In this document: in pieces, positions 1 through 8,851 of the stretch | Layout of the letters: each line of letters opens with the position of its first letter | Numbering within the stretch: position 1 is the stretch's first letter | Assembly (NCBI GenBank): GCA_028284945.1 | Contig: JANQQJ010000009.1 | Span: forward strand, 123,336 to 187,335 | Direction of reading: 5' to 3' | Source: Alphaproteobacteria bacterium | Lineage (GTDB): Bacteria > Pseudomonadota > Alphaproteobacteria > SMXS01 | DNA length: 64,000 nucleotides | Made by a program: the position numbers and the translations under genes | The notes under the pieces: model-generated | What the model was told of the DNA's origin: nothing | Databases searched by the model: none | What the model saw: the letters and a program-made list of their open reading frames with translations, nothing else

Positions 1-1555
1 CCAGATTTCCCGAGATGACACCAAGAAGATTATTGAAGTCATGGGCGATGCCGCCGGTAAGCTGCCCAAGCGATTCAAGCTTTTGAGTATGTTGCAGGGC
101 TTCTTCGGCCTGTTGCCGCTCTGTGATGTCATTGATCATTACCTGACGCGCCGGCGCGCCATCCCAGTCCACGGAGCGGGCATTCACTTCCAGCCATATG
201 GTCGAGCCATCATCGCGGGTGGCGCGGATTTTTAGCCGCTCCGCGATATCATGGTTGAAGAAACGGTCCCGGGCATCAGCGCTGCTCGGATCGATAAAAT
301 CGCCGACCTGACGGCCGGTCATTGCAATGGCGTCGGTCCCAAACAGGTCCGCGGTCGCTTTGTTGACATAGACGATGGTCGCGTCCCGGTGGATCATCAC
401 GCCCTGAAGCGACCCCTCGATCAGGTTGCGGAACTTGGTTTCGGTCTGCTCAACGGCTTTCTGAGCTTGCCGCCGTTCCGTCGAATCGCGAATAACGGTG
501 ATACGGCCCAATGGTACATCGTCAGGGCCGCGCCATGCGCTTACGGACACATCGACGTTCCGCATGGTGCCATCGGGGCGGGTGTAGGTGGTTTTTTCGT
601 ACCAGCTGCCGGTCTTTTCAATCTCGGCATTGATCTGAGCAATGTACGACGCTTGATCTTCATGCTCCGGGGCCAGTGCACGAACGTTTGATCCGATCAT
701 CTGGTCCCGCGGGATCTGATAAATCGAGCAGGCCGACTCGTTGCAGTCGAGAATCGAACCTGCCAGATCGGAAATCACGACGCCCTCGCCAACCTGCTGC
801 ATGACGATGGCTTGACGCTGAAGAATTTCTTCTGCGGCCTTCCGGCTCGTGACGTCCTGCAGCGTAACTTGCCAGGCAGGCGCCCCTTCCCATTCAACCT
901 CGGCATTGGCGACTTCCGCCCAATAGATTTTTCCGTCGGGCAAGACAAGCCGCACTTCCCACAGGCCGATTTCGTCGCGGCCTGTGCGCTCTTCAAAAGT
1001 CGGTATCTCGTCCTCGGGCACGAAACTTCGAATGTTCTGCCCGATGAAAAACTCCGCAGGAATCTTGGTGTGCTCGCTGAGGGCATTGTTGACGAACAGG
1101 ATCTTCTCATCCCGGTGGATAACAATGGGGGCCGCAGCCTGGTTAATCAGACGGCGGTAGTTGGAGTCCCAGGTCGATGATGCCTTCGCTGTGCTGTGAT
1201 GGTCTTTCGAGAAAACTGCCAGATTGAGCTGCCGGGTGAGCGGCTTCAGCCTCAAAATCAGGTTTTGGGAGCCTTTAAGCTTTATCGGCGCATTATGTGC
1301 GTCAATGCCGGTGAGCAACTGGCGCGCCGAGCAGGGGCCATCGCCGAAGTCGCCACGTGCAGCACAGGCGGCGAGGACCTCTTCGAACGACTTTTGATCC
1401 CCGAACAGGTGCACAGGAAGGTCCAACAGGCCCGGTAATATCTCGTTCCACGCGATCATTGTGTGTGTTCGGTCGAAGACACACACGCCTTCATCAAGCT
1501 CGTTCAACAAGCTATCGCGAAGATGATTCCAACTGAATGTTCCGAAGTCGCCCAC
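1..1555 (-). CDS. Multi-PAS sensor histidine kinase (5' part; runs off the left edge)
   Basis: About 518 residues are visible and the frame is still open at base 1, so the rest of the kinase core lies outside the window. Reading inward there are four PAS-like units: an N-terminal one with the LDEGVCVFD pattern typical of PAS_7, then three PAS/PAC repeats, each ending in a TxRK/TERRQ linker. After these comes QKLESLGQLTGGIAHDFNNLL, the H-box of a HisKA domain, with the phospho-accepting His at about residue 505. No transmembrane segment is seen, so the sensor is probably cytoplasmic, sensing redox, gas or a small ligand. I chose the GTG at 1555 because GGGGG lies 5 bases upstream and no ATG precedes the first PAS unit. 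A C-terminal ATPase and perhaps a receiver domain are expected but cannot be seen. Ligand and partner regulator are unknown. Confidence 0.9.
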   Translation of the reverse strand, partial: MGDFGTFSWNHLRDSLLNELDEGVCVFDRTHTMIAWNEILPGLLDLPVHLFGDQKSFEEVLAACAARGDFGDGPCSARQLLTGIDAHNAPIKLKGSQNLILRLKPLTRQLNLAVFSKDHHSTAKASSTWDSNYRRLINQAAAPIVIHRDEKILFVNNALSEHTKIPAEFFIGQNIRSFVPEDEIPTFEERTGRDEIGLWEVRLVLPDGKIYWAEVANAEVEWEGAPAWQVTLQDVTSRKAAEEILQRQAIVMQQVGEGVVISDLAGSILDCNESACSIYQIPRDQMIGSNVRALAPEHEDQASYIAQINAEIEKTGSWYEKTTYTRPDGTMRNVDVSVSAWRGPDDVPLGRITVIRDSTERRQAQKAVEQTETKFRNLIEGSLQGVMIHRDATIVYVNKATADLFGTDAIAMTGRQVGDFIDPSSADARDRFFNHDIAERLKIRATRDDGSTIWLEVNARSVDWDGAPARQVMINDITERQQAEEALQHTQKLESLGQLTGGIAHDFNNLLGVISGNL

Positions 1556-1769
1556 GGATTCCCCCAAGCCAATTTCTTGACGCTTGGCCGTTGAACCCGC
1601 TGAAAAACGGCAAATAAGCCGCTGACAGCGTCAACGGCCAGAACGTCACAGAGTGACATTCAGTTCCCAGAAGCGGAGACAATACAACAATTCCGCCGGA
1701 AAATGCAAACCGGCGGTAACGTCGCTACCAGGACAGTCATGTCCCGGCGGGACGGCGAATTGTGGTCGA

Positions 1770-2273
1770 TTAACGGTCTGTGGCGTGAAGATTCCGGTAA
1801 ATCCGGTGTAGAAGCTGCTGTAATTGAGCCACTTCTTCCGGCGTAAACCCTTCAATCGCGCCGCGTTCCTGAACGTGCGCCTCGGGGATCAGGGTTTCAA
1901 CCAGTTCCCGGCCCTTATTGGTCAGGGCTGCATTAACGGTCCTGGCATCACCGCCGACTCGCTCCCGCCTGATGAAGCCTTCTTCCTCCAGGCGGGTAAT
2001 CATGCGTGACACGGTCCAAAGTTCGATGCTGGTGAACTCTGAAAGCTCGCCGATGCGCAGCGTATCGTGCTGATAAAGCGATGCCATCAAGCGCCAGGTG
2101 GTGATCGTCATGCCATGCTCTTTAAGCGTGTTGCTGAAAGAGCCCGCGACGCGCGTTGCCGCGCGGTTCAACAGGAAGGGCACAAAACGGTTCAGGTCAA
2201 ATGATGCCGCCTGCGCGCCTGCGCCACCGATCTGTGTGTCAATCGACTCATCTGACTGTGAATTCTGAGACAT
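1770..2273 (-). CDS. MarR-family transcriptional regulator
   Basis: A 167-residue winged-helix regulator. Residues about 30-130 match the MarR fold, with a recognition-helix stretch (LSEFTSIELWTVSRMITRLEEEGFI) and the diagnostic wing GGDARTVNAALTNKG. The first 25 residues are polar and low-complexity. It is the last gene of a same-strand run SDR, WS/DGAT acyltransferase, lipase-like hydrolase, MarR, separated from the hydrolase by about 47 bases. MarR proteins usually repress neighbouring genes and release DNA on binding a small aromatic or acyl ligand. Candidate operators with a TTGNANNTNCAA core lie in the divergent promoter region at 5550-5597, so control of the lipid genes is a reasonable inference. 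The ATG at 2273 is the natural start. Confidence 0.9.
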   Translation of the reverse strand: MSQNSQSDESIDTQIGGAGAQAASFDLNRFVPFLLNRAATRVAGSFSNTLKEHGMTITTWRLMASLYQHDTLRIGELSEFTSIELWTVSRMITRLEEEGFIRRERVGGDARTVNAALTNKGRELVETLIPEAHVQERGAIEGFTPEEVAQLQQLLHRIYRNLHATDR

Positions 2274-2320
2274 GGTGTTGCTCGTTTTCGTCGGTTGGAT
2301 GTGTTGTTAAATATTAGGGG

Positions 2321-3121
2321 TTAAGAGGCTTTAAGCAGGCCCAGGTTCGGAACCGCATATCTGGTCGGTGAAAAGGCCTGCCACGTCGGGATCGGTTCAG
2401 CCAGCCGGTCTGCAATGGCCAGGTGAACAAAAGAATTCACGGTCATGCCCATGTGAGATCCCGGTGCGGCGATATTCTCCCTTGGCGAGGTAGAGGGTTG
2501 GTCGAGATATTCGTCTGGAATTTGCGCCGCTGCAACCGATACCACGGCATCCAGGGGACTATAGATCGACACAAGCGCAACGCCTTCGGGCGGTTCGTCG
2601 CGGGACGCGCGTTTGAAACCGTTGCCCCGCGTCGCCTTATAGACGGCACTGACAGCTGAATTCACAGTGTCGCGTCCCCGGTTCATATGGGCCGGGCTGC
2701 CCAAGGTGATGACCCGGTCGATGGTTTTCGGATGCCGGCGCGCGGCTTCGCGGGCATAAACACCGCCAAGAGAATGCCCAACCAAGGAAACAGGTTCGCC
2801 CGTGCGGTCCGCCAGCTCGTCAGCATGTTCGGCAATCTTTTCGATCTGCTTTTCAAGCTGGCCAGCGCTCAAATATCCCCGGTTGCGGCCTAGCATCCAG
2901 GGTTCTGATACATAACCGAGCTGCCCCAGAAACCTGTTCAACGAGGTCAGCGACCGTTCCGACCCTGTGAAACCCGGCAGGGTCATCACAGCACGGGTCT
3001 TTTCCGGCCGGGGTGAAACGGTCGTCAACAGCGGCCCGGCAAGCGGCCGGCTCAGATATTCCCACCCTGCCAGAAACAGGTCGCCACCGAGGCGGAGTTG
3101 TTGAAACGTGCGGTTTTGCAT
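2321..3121 (-). CDS. Alpha/beta-hydrolase, lipase-like
   Basis: A 266-residue alpha/beta-hydrolase. The nucleophile elbow GHSLGG places the catalytic Ser at about 117. SPLDAVV (Asp about 191) and GSHMGM (His about 223) fit the other two triad members. LPGFTG near residue 50 supplies the oxyanion-hole loop. No clear signal peptide is seen. I prefer the ATG at 3121, preceded by GGAAGAG, over a TTG five codons earlier. It lies 24 bases after the WS/DGAT acyltransferase and is almost certainly cotranscribed with it. A role as a neutral-lipid or wax-ester hydrolase, or as a partner in acylglycerol turnover, follows from the context and not from the sequence alone. Confidence 0.85.
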   Translation of the reverse strand: MQNRTFQQLRLGGDLFLAGWEYLSRPLAGPLLTTVSPRPEKTRAVMTLPGFTGSERSLTSLNRFLGQLGYVSEPWMLGRNRGYLSAGQLEKQIEKIAEHADELADRTGEPVSLVGHSLGGVYAREAARRHPKTIDRVITLGSPAHMNRGRDTVNSAVSAVYKATRGNGFKRASRDEPPEGVALVSIYSPLDAVVSVAAAQIPDEYLDQPSTSPRENIAAPGSHMGMTVNSFVHLAIADRLAEPIPTWQAFSPTRYAVPNLGLLKAS

Positions 3122-3145
3122 CGTTTTCTCTTCCAAGAGGACGGT

Positions 3146-4684
3146 TTACGCCGCCTGTGCTTCCTGTTCAGTTGATCCGGTACCGGATGTCGACCGCTTC
3201 TTGGCAGCGCGCTTGGCCGTCAGAACAGAGACATTGGTGGGCGCCTCGATCGGTTTTGAGCAGCCCAGGGCGGCCTGTTTCAGCTCTTCGAAACTGGCCA
3301 ACAGGTCATCCCGCAACTCAGCGAGATCGGGCATCAATTCGCGGCAGCCGATCAGTCCGAAGTCGAGCGTATTGCGATAGCTCTGCACAGTGATGTTCAG
3401 GCCTTGACCATGAACGACCAGTGACACCGGGTGATAGTGCAGCATTTCCGCGCCATTCAGGTAAAGCGCGTGACGTGGGCCGGCGACGTTGGAGATGGTG
3501 ACGTTGAACATCGGCTGCATAAGATCGGCCAAACGCAAGGCACCATAAGCCTGTGAGGCCAAACGCAGGGCCACGGGCGCCCCGGCAATGTTGTAGTTCT
3601 GAATCTGCGCACCCTTGGTCGCTTCGACCTCGGCCTTGCTGGCAATGGTGTTCTCATGGATCAGCTTGGCGCGTTCGATCGGATCTGCGACATGGGTCGC
3701 CAGGCCGCTGACCATGCCGGTCACCAGATTGCCGACATGGTCGCCCTGATTTTCCTGGCGTAATGACACAGGCACCATCGCCAGAAGCTCTTCATCGGCT
3801 GCTTCGCCCTTGCGTTCCAGATAGCTGCGCAATGCGCCACCGCAAACCGCCATGACAGTGTCATTAAGCGTCACGCCCAGTGCCTTCTTGATCGCCTTGA
3901 CGTCATCAAGCGGCACGGTCGCCATGGCCACCCGGCGGGTGCGGGAGATCGCTTTGTTAAAGGGTGTCGCCGGGGCTGTCCGCGCCAATGCATCGGCCTG
4001 GCCCTGGTTCAACCGGTCAAATGCCAGGTTGGTAAAGTTGGTCGCCGCTTCGGCCACTCGGGGCAGGGTTGCCATCATCTCGAATGGCTGACGCATGAAG
4101 CTGACAAAGGCGTCGCTCAAAAGATCCCATTCATCCGGTTCGGCCCGGCCCGTCGGCAGATCTGCGGGCGGGTCAATGCGGCGCGGTTCCGGCGTCGTAT
4201 CCATGATCAGGTCAAGTTGCAGCACGCCCAGCTGTCCGTCGATGACCGCGTGGTGGACCTTGATGAACACACCGATACGATTGTCTTCCAGCCCTTCAAT
4301 GAAGTGGTACTCCCAAAGCGGCCGGTACATGTCCATCGGTGCCGCAGCGATCCGGGCGCAGGCGGCTTCCAGCTGCTCCAGCGAGCCGGGCGCCGGCAGT
4401 CGGGTGCGGCGGACGTGATAGTCGATATCGATATTGTCGGCGCTGTCGTGCCACACCGGGTGGTCGAGACGAAAGGGCGTCTCAATCTGCTTGATCCGGT
4501 AGTTTTTCAGGTGAACCGCGCGCTCCGCGATCAGCTCCTTGACCTCGGCGAAGAACGTGTTGAAGTCCTTGCCTTCGGGCATCTGGAAGATCGGGCAGCT
4601 TGCCACATGCAACGGGCTTTCCGGGTTTTCCATGTGAAGCCAGCTGGCGTCGATTCCTGTCGCTTTTTCGTATGTCTTGCTCAT
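3146..4684 (-). CDS. Wax ester synthase / diacylglycerol acyltransferase (WS/DGAT)
   Basis: A 512-residue member of the bifunctional WS/DGAT family, which transfers acyl groups from acyl-CoA to fatty alcohols or diacylglycerol and makes storage wax esters or triacylglycerol. The catalytic motif HHxxxDG is present as HHAVIDG at residues 144-150. The PLW motif sits at about 122-124 and the C-terminal NxxxSNVxGP motif appears as NVTISNVAGP near 393. The length is slightly above the usual 450-480 because of a Lys/Ser/Thr-rich tail of about 40 residues. The start at 4684 has GGAGGG upstream. It sits between an SDR (24 bases away) and a lipase-like hydrolase. Whether the product is wax or triacylglycerol cannot be told from sequence. 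Confidence 0.93.
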   Translation of the reverse strand: MSKTYEKATGIDASWLHMENPESPLHVASCPIFQMPEGKDFNTFFAEVKELIAERAVHLKNYRIKQIETPFRLDHPVWHDSADNIDIDYHVRRTRLPAPGSLEQLEAACARIAAAPMDMYRPLWEYHFIEGLEDNRIGVFIKVHHAVIDGQLGVLQLDLIMDTTPEPRRIDPPADLPTGRAEPDEWDLLSDAFVSFMRQPFEMMATLPRVAEAATNFTNLAFDRLNQGQADALARTAPATPFNKAISRTRRVAMATVPLDDVKAIKKALGVTLNDTVMAVCGGALRSYLERKGEAADEELLAMVPVSLRQENQGDHVGNLVTGMVSGLATHVADPIERAKLIHENTIASKAEVEATKGAQIQNYNIAGAPVALRLASQAYGALRLADLMQPMFNVTISNVAGPRHALYLNGAEMLHYHPVSLVVHGQGLNITVQSYRNTLDFGLIGCRELMPDLAELRDDLLASFEELKQAALGCSKPIEAPTNVSVLTAKRAAKKRSTSGTGSTEQEAQAA

Positions 4685-4708
4685 GTCAGTCCCTCCGACC
4701 CTCTAAAA

Positions 4709-5518
4709 TCAAAATCCATCTTCAAGCTGCTTGGAGAACATGCCGCTCATCGCGCGGACCATTGACCGCGGCGTGTAGCGCATCCATTCGACTCCAAGTT
4801 GATAGGCGATGCCGTTCACCTTGACGACCTCGCCTGAATGCAGGGCGTCGAAGCCTTCTTTGGCCACCTGTTTAGCGTCCAGCTTCATGAAATCCGGCAC
4901 AGAGCCGTTTTCGCCCTTTTTACCGGTCGCGTTCTTGGAGAACTCGGTCTCCGTCAGGCCCGGGCAAAGCGCTGTCAGGGTCACGCCATGCTCGCGGAAT
5001 TCCTCGCTCAGCGCTTCGGTCAGCGACAGCACATAGGCCTTGGTCGCGCCATAGACCGCAGCGCCTGGTGTCGCGTTGAACGAGGCCACGGACGCGACGT
5101 TCATGATGCGGCCTTCACCCTTGGCGATCATCGGTTCTGCAAACAGGTGCAGCAGTTCGGTCAGCGCGGCAACGTTCACCTGAACCATATCGGTGATGCG
5201 GCCCCGTGCGGTGTCGGCGAACGGTTTGAACGAGCCGAAGCCGGCATTGTTCACCAGCACATCGATATGAAGCCCTTGGTCCTGCAAGGCCTTGAACAGC
5301 TTTGCCGGCGCGGTCTTGGTCGACAAATCCTGGCCGAACACCGTTACGGTCGTGCCGAATTCGTCATAGAGCTCGGTGGCCAGCGCCTCCAATTTATCTT
5401 TGCTGCGTGCGACAACGACCAAGTCGTAGCCATTCTCGGCAAAAACCAAGGAAAGTTCGCGGCCAATGCCCATTGACGCGCCTGTGATCAGCGCGGTTTT
5501 TCCGTATCCGTGCGACAT
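4709..5518 (-). CDS. Short-chain dehydrogenase/reductase
   Basis: A 269-residue classical SDR with a Rossmann fold. The nucleotide-binding motif TGASMGIG is at 12-19, NNAG at about 90-93, a catalytic Ser near 143, and the YxxxK pair is Tyr156/Lys160. It is the first gene of the lipid run, starting at 5518 with AGGGG upstream. Its closest-looking relatives are the DltE/YqjQ-like oxidoreductases that often sit beside WS/DGAT genes. Reduction of a fatty aldehyde or ketoacyl intermediate is plausible but not shown. It is transcribed divergently from the acyl-CoA synthetase gene across a 214-base promoter region. Confidence 0.9.
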   Translation of the reverse strand: MSHGYGKTALITGASMGIGRELSLVFAENGYDLVVVARSKDKLEALATELYDEFGTTVTVFGQDLSTKTAPAKLFKALQDQGLHIDVLVNNAGFGSFKPFADTARGRITDMVQVNVAALTELLHLFAEPMIAKGEGRIMNVASVASFNATPGAAVYGATKAYVLSLTEALSEEFREHGVTLTALCPGLTETEFSKNATGKKGENGSVPDFMKLDAKQVAKEGFDALHSGEVVKVNGIAYQLGVEWMRYTPRSMVRAMSGMFSKQLEDGF

Positions 5519-5549
5519 TTCTACCCCTGATGCTGCATCGCAAAATTCG

Positions 5550-5597
5550 TTGTAAGTGCAAACATAGGTCGGAATTCTTTATTTGCAATTACAAATA
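5550..5597. promoter_or_regulatory. Two candidate MarR-type operators in the divergent lipid promoter
   Basis: Two copies of TTGNANNTNCAA lie 33 bases apart: TTGTAAGTGCAA at 5550-5561 and TTGCAATTACAA at 5583-5594. The second sits inside an 18-base near-palindrome (5580-5597) with two mismatched positions. The spacing is about three helical turns. The sites lie between the start codons of the SDR operon and the acyl-CoA synthetase, where a repressor could control both. Assignment to the MarR protein at 1770-2273 is inference from proximity. Confidence 0.45.
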
Positions 5598-5732
5598 TGC
5601 TGCAGTGCACCCATGCGTTCAGGGCAAGGTAATCTGGGGCTCTTCGTGGGAATCGGCGCAAACGCCCGCTCAGCGCGTTTACCGGCTGGAGGGACAGTGC
5701 TAAGTACCAACCGGTAACAGGGGAGTAAAAAA

Positions 5733-7274
5733 ATGCATCCTTGCGTGCATGCGCAAACCACGCCGGACAAGCCTGCATATATTATGGCGGCGACGGGCGA
5801 ATCGGTGACCTATGCCGAGCTTGATGATCGGACCAACCGTCTGGCGCAATTGTTTCGCGCCAAGGGATTGAAGACGGGCGATCACATCGCGCTGTTGATG
5901 GAAAATCAGAAACGGTTTTACGAGGTCTGCTGGGCCGCACAGCGCGCGGGGCTCTATTATACGGCGATCAGCACGCGCCTGACCGCGCCCGAGGCCGCCT
6001 ACATCATCGACGATTGTGACGCGCAGATGCTGATCACCTCAAAGGCGATGGCCGACATTGCCGAAGGCCTGACCGATGGCTTGCCCCAGTTGAACACCCG
6101 GCTGATGACCGATGGTGTGATCGATGGATTCGAGGCCTATGAGGATGCGGTCGCGGCCATGCCCGCGGAACGCATTGCCGATGAAACCTCGGGCGTCGAC
6201 ATGCTCTATTCCTCCGGCACCACGGGCAGGCCGAAGGGTGTAAAGATTCCGTTGACGGGAGAGGCGATTGATTTTGTGCCGCCGACCTTTCAGATCGGCA
6301 CCATGCTCTACAAATGGTCGGACCAGACAGTCTATCTGTCACCTGCGCCGCTTTATCACGCCGCACCCTTGCGCTTTAACATGACCATCATGCGGGTGGG
6401 CGGCACCTGCGTCATCATGGAGCAGTTCGACCCGGAAGAATCGTTACGCCTGATCGAAGAATACAACGTGACCCACAGCCAGTGGGTGCCGACCATGTTT
6501 GTGCGCATGCTGAAGATGCCTGAAGACGTGCGGCTCAAATACGATGTTTCATCGCTCGAAGTCGTTGTTCACGCCGCCGCGCCATGCCCCGTCGAGGTGA
6601 AGCGCAAAATGATCGACTGGTGGGGGCCGGTGATTTTGGAATATTACGCCGGATCGGAATCGAACGGCATGACCTTCATTAACTCGGAAGACTGGCTGGC
6701 GCATCCCGGCTCGGTGGGGCGGACCATGCTGGGTTCGTTGCATATCCTCGATGAAGAGGGCAACGAGCTGCCGACAGGCGAACCCGGGACGATTTATTTC
6801 GCTGACGGACCGGACTTTTCCTATCACAAGGATCCGGAAAAGACGGCGGGTGCCAAGAACGAGAAAGGCTGGTCGACCCTCGGCGACATCGGCTATCTGG
6901 ACGATGAAGGGTTCCTCTACCTCACCGACCGCAAGGCGTTCATGATTATCTCGGGTGGGGTCAACATCTACCCGCAAGAGGCGGAGAACGTGTTGATCAA
7001 CCACCCGGCCGTCGCCGATGTGGCGGTGTTCGGTGTGCCCAACGAAGAGTTCGGTGAGGAAGTCAAAGCGGTTGTTCAACCGATGACCTGGTCGGATGCG
7101 GGCCCGGACCTTGAAACGGAACTGATGGCCTATTGCCGTGAGCACTTAGCCGGGGTGAAGTGCCCGAAATCTGTCGATTTCGAACAGGAACTGCCGCGTC
7201 ATCCGACCGGCAAGCTCTATAAGCGCCTGCTCCGCGACCGCTATTGGGGCAACCACGATTCAAGGATTGTTTAA
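5733..7274 (+). CDS. Acyl-CoA synthetase (AMP-binding, FadD-like)
   Basis: A 513-residue ANL-superfamily ligase that would activate a carboxylic acid to its acyl-CoA through an acyl-adenylate. The AMP-binding signature YSSGTTGRPKG is at about 158-168. YAGSESNG, in the usual YGxTE position, is near 305. The hinge and C-terminal domain contain LTDRKAFMIISGGVNIYPQE and end with PRHPTGKLYKR, carrying the catalytic Lys. The start at 5733 follows GGGGAG. It is divergent from the WS/DGAT cluster and would supply its acyl-CoA substrate. YAGSE in place of the canonical YGSTE is seen in many fatty or aromatic acid CoA ligases, so substrate length cannot be fixed. Confidence 0.88.
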   Translation: MHPCVHAQTTPDKPAYIMAATGESVTYAELDDRTNRLAQLFRAKGLKTGDHIALLMENQKRFYEVCWAAQRAGLYYTAISTRLTAPEAAYIIDDCDAQMLITSKAMADIAEGLTDGLPQLNTRLMTDGVIDGFEAYEDAVAAMPAERIADETSGVDMLYSSGTTGRPKGVKIPLTGEAIDFVPPTFQIGTMLYKWSDQTVYLSPAPLYHAAPLRFNMTIMRVGGTCVIMEQFDPEESLRLIEEYNVTHSQWVPTMFVRMLKMPEDVRLKYDVSSLEVVVHAAAPCPVEVKRKMIDWWGPVILEYYAGSESNGMTFINSEDWLAHPGSVGRTMLGSLHILDEEGNELPTGEPGTIYFADGPDFSYHKDPEKTAGAKNEKGWSTLGDIGYLDDEGFLYLTDRKAFMIISGGVNIYPQEAENVLINHPAVADVAVFGVPNEEFGEEVKAVVQPMTWSDAGPDLETELMAYCREHLAGVKCPKSVDFEQELPRHPTGKLYKRLLRDRYWGNHDSRIV

Positions 7275-7289
7275 GCGGTTACCTAAACC

Positions 7290-7394
7290 GTCACCCCGGC
7301 CCTTCGACGCCGCCTGGCGGCGTCGCTCAGGACAGGCGAAGGCCGGGGTCCATGACAACGAATGTTCTGGATTCCGGCCTGCGCCGGAATGACG
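7290..7394. repeat. Dispersed palindromic repeat, family 1, copy 1 (with a second repeat in its loop)
   Basis: The element lies between convergent genes. It has two hairpin modules: TCACCCCGGC pairing with GGCCGGGGTCC, then TGGATTCCGGCC / GCGCCGGAATGACG. A second copy with the same outer sequences lies at 42299-42366. Here the short loop of the first hairpin is replaced by about 40 bases (7301-7340) that themselves form a hairpin (GACGCCGC/GCGGCGTC) matching part of the family 3 repeat at 32630-32665. This family is widespread in proteobacterial intergenic DNA. It may double as a bidirectional terminator here. Confidence 0.8.
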
Positions 7395-7403
7395 CGGATG
7401 CCA

Positions 7404-8783
7404 TCAAAGCAGCCTGTCTTCGCGCACCAGGTCGAGCGAGCGGGTGATGCGCGCCACCGCCTCGTCGATCAGCTCGGGGCTATGCACGAACGACACGAAG
7501 GATCGCCGGGTGCCCGGCACCAGCACCCCGTTATCCAGCAGGTGCAGGTAAAAGTCCGTCTCGGCCTTGGTCTTGCCCATGGCGAGGTCACGGGATGAGC
7601 GGATTTCCTCACCGCTGAAGTAGATTTGGAACATGGAGCCGGCGTTCAACACCTGCACGGCCATATTGTTCTGCCGCGCATAGTCGTTGACGCCGTCGGC
7701 CAGCCGCTTGCCCTGTCCATTGATATGCGGATAGAGCGTGTCGCGGTTGTCGTCGAAAAACTTAATCTGGGCATAGCCGGCCGCCATGGTGAGCGGATTG
7801 CCGGAGAAGGTCCCGCCCGACATGATCCCCTTGGGGTCGGTGCCCAGCGCGTTGAACAGCCGCATGATGTCTTCGCGACCGCCGACGGCACCGACTGGCA
7901 GGCCGCCGCCGAGCGACTTGCCATAAGTCGCCAGGTCCGGCTTTACGCCATAGAACTCCTGTGCACCGCCATAGGCGAAGCGGAACCCGGTGATCACCTC
8001 GTCAAACATCAGGAGCACGCCGCATTCCGTGCAGACCGCGCGCAGCTCCTCCAGGAACGCTTTGATCTCGTCATTCAGATGCGGGTTCGAACTCTGAGCC
8101 GGTTCGATCAGCACCATCGCGAGCTCGTCCTTGTTCTCGCGGATGATGTCGAACGCCACGCCTGAACGGTAGGGCAGCAAAAGCTGGTTTTCGACGACGG
8201 CTTGGGGCACGCCGGCACCGGTGGGCACATAAGTGGGCCGCTCACGCGGGCTTTCCGGGTGGGCGCCGCCGATGCCGTAATCATGGGCGCCGTGATAGAA
8301 GCCATCGAACACGCCGATCTTGTCCTTGCCGGTGAAGGCGCGGCCGGCGCGGATCGCATACATGGTCGCTTCCGTGCCGGTGTTGCAGAAGATCACCCGC
8401 TCGACGCAATTGTCGGCCTTGATGATCTGCTCGGCCAGCGGCACCTGGTTCGGGTTGTGCAGGCCGAACTGCCAGCCGCGGTTTTCGACCTGGTCGGCGA
8501 TGGCGTTCTGGATGACCGGGTGCCGGTGGCCCAGGATCAGCGAGCCGAAGCCGATCTGAAAGTCGATCAGCTGGTTGCCGTCGGCGTCATAAAGATAGGG
8601 TCCTTCGCCCTTTTCGATCAGAACGGGGAAGGGCATTTCGAGACTCGCCGCCGAGCCCATATTCATTAGCTCCTTGGTGCGGCTGGTCAGTTCCTGCGAG
8701 CGTGTTGTCTTGGCCAGCAGCCGGTCGCGGACGGCACGGCCATTGGCGCCAACGTCGTCGGTCACGTCAAAGGTGACAGTCAT
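7404..8783 (-). CDS. Class III aminotransferase, glutamate-1-semialdehyde aminomutase-like
   Basis: A 459-residue PLP enzyme of aminotransferase class III. The motif GTEATMYAIRAGRAFTGKDKI resembles HemL (here with T where many have S). DEVITGFR carries the PLP-binding Asp, and YGKSLGGGLPVGAVGG carries the Schiff-base Lys at about residue 287. An N-terminal extension of about 40 residues and the divergence in SxGGTFSGNP indicate a HemL paralogue, not the housekeeping aminomutase; true HemL is usually about 430 residues. Members of this paralogue group act as aminotransferases or aminomutases on varied substrates. It lies 68 bases downstream of a HemS-like gene on the same strand, which might hint at tetrapyrrole metabolism, but this is weak. 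Confidence 0.85.
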   Translation of the reverse strand: MTVTFDVTDDVGANGRAVRDRLLAKTTRSQELTSRTKELMNMGSAASLEMPFPVLIEKGEGPYLYDADGNQLIDFQIGFGSLILGHRHPVIQNAIADQVENRGWQFGLHNPNQVPLAEQIIKADNCVERVIFCNTGTEATMYAIRAGRAFTGKDKIGVFDGFYHGAHDYGIGGAHPESPRERPTYVPTGAGVPQAVVENQLLLPYRSGVAFDIIRENKDELAMVLIEPAQSSNPHLNDEIKAFLEELRAVCTECGVLLMFDEVITGFRFAYGGAQEFYGVKPDLATYGKSLGGGLPVGAVGGREDIMRLFNALGTDPKGIMSGGTFSGNPLTMAAGYAQIKFFDDNRDTLYPHINGQGKRLADGVNDYARQNNMAVQVLNAGSMFQIYFSGEEIRSSRDLAMGKTKAETDFYLHLLDNGVLVPGTRRSFVSFVHSPELIDEAVARITRSLDLVREDRLL

Positions 8784-8851
8784 GAATGCATCTCCCGTTT
8801 ATCCGCGGGAATGTAGAGCCTGTGGCCCAAAGGGCAAGCGTCGAAGAGCCG

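Noticed and set aside
251..1438. Plus-strand ORFs (146, 122 and 80 residues) in the first 1.4 kb
   Set aside because: They run antisense to a clear multi-PAS kinase frame on the minus strand, and have no ribosome-binding sites or family motifs.
4217..5476. Plus-strand ORFs of 182 and 212 residues
   Set aside because: Antisense shadows of the WS/DGAT and SDR genes, whose motifs are intact.
6549..7145. Minus-strand 198-residue ORF
   Set aside because: Antisense to the acyl-CoA synthetase; the synthetase motifs fix the coding strand.
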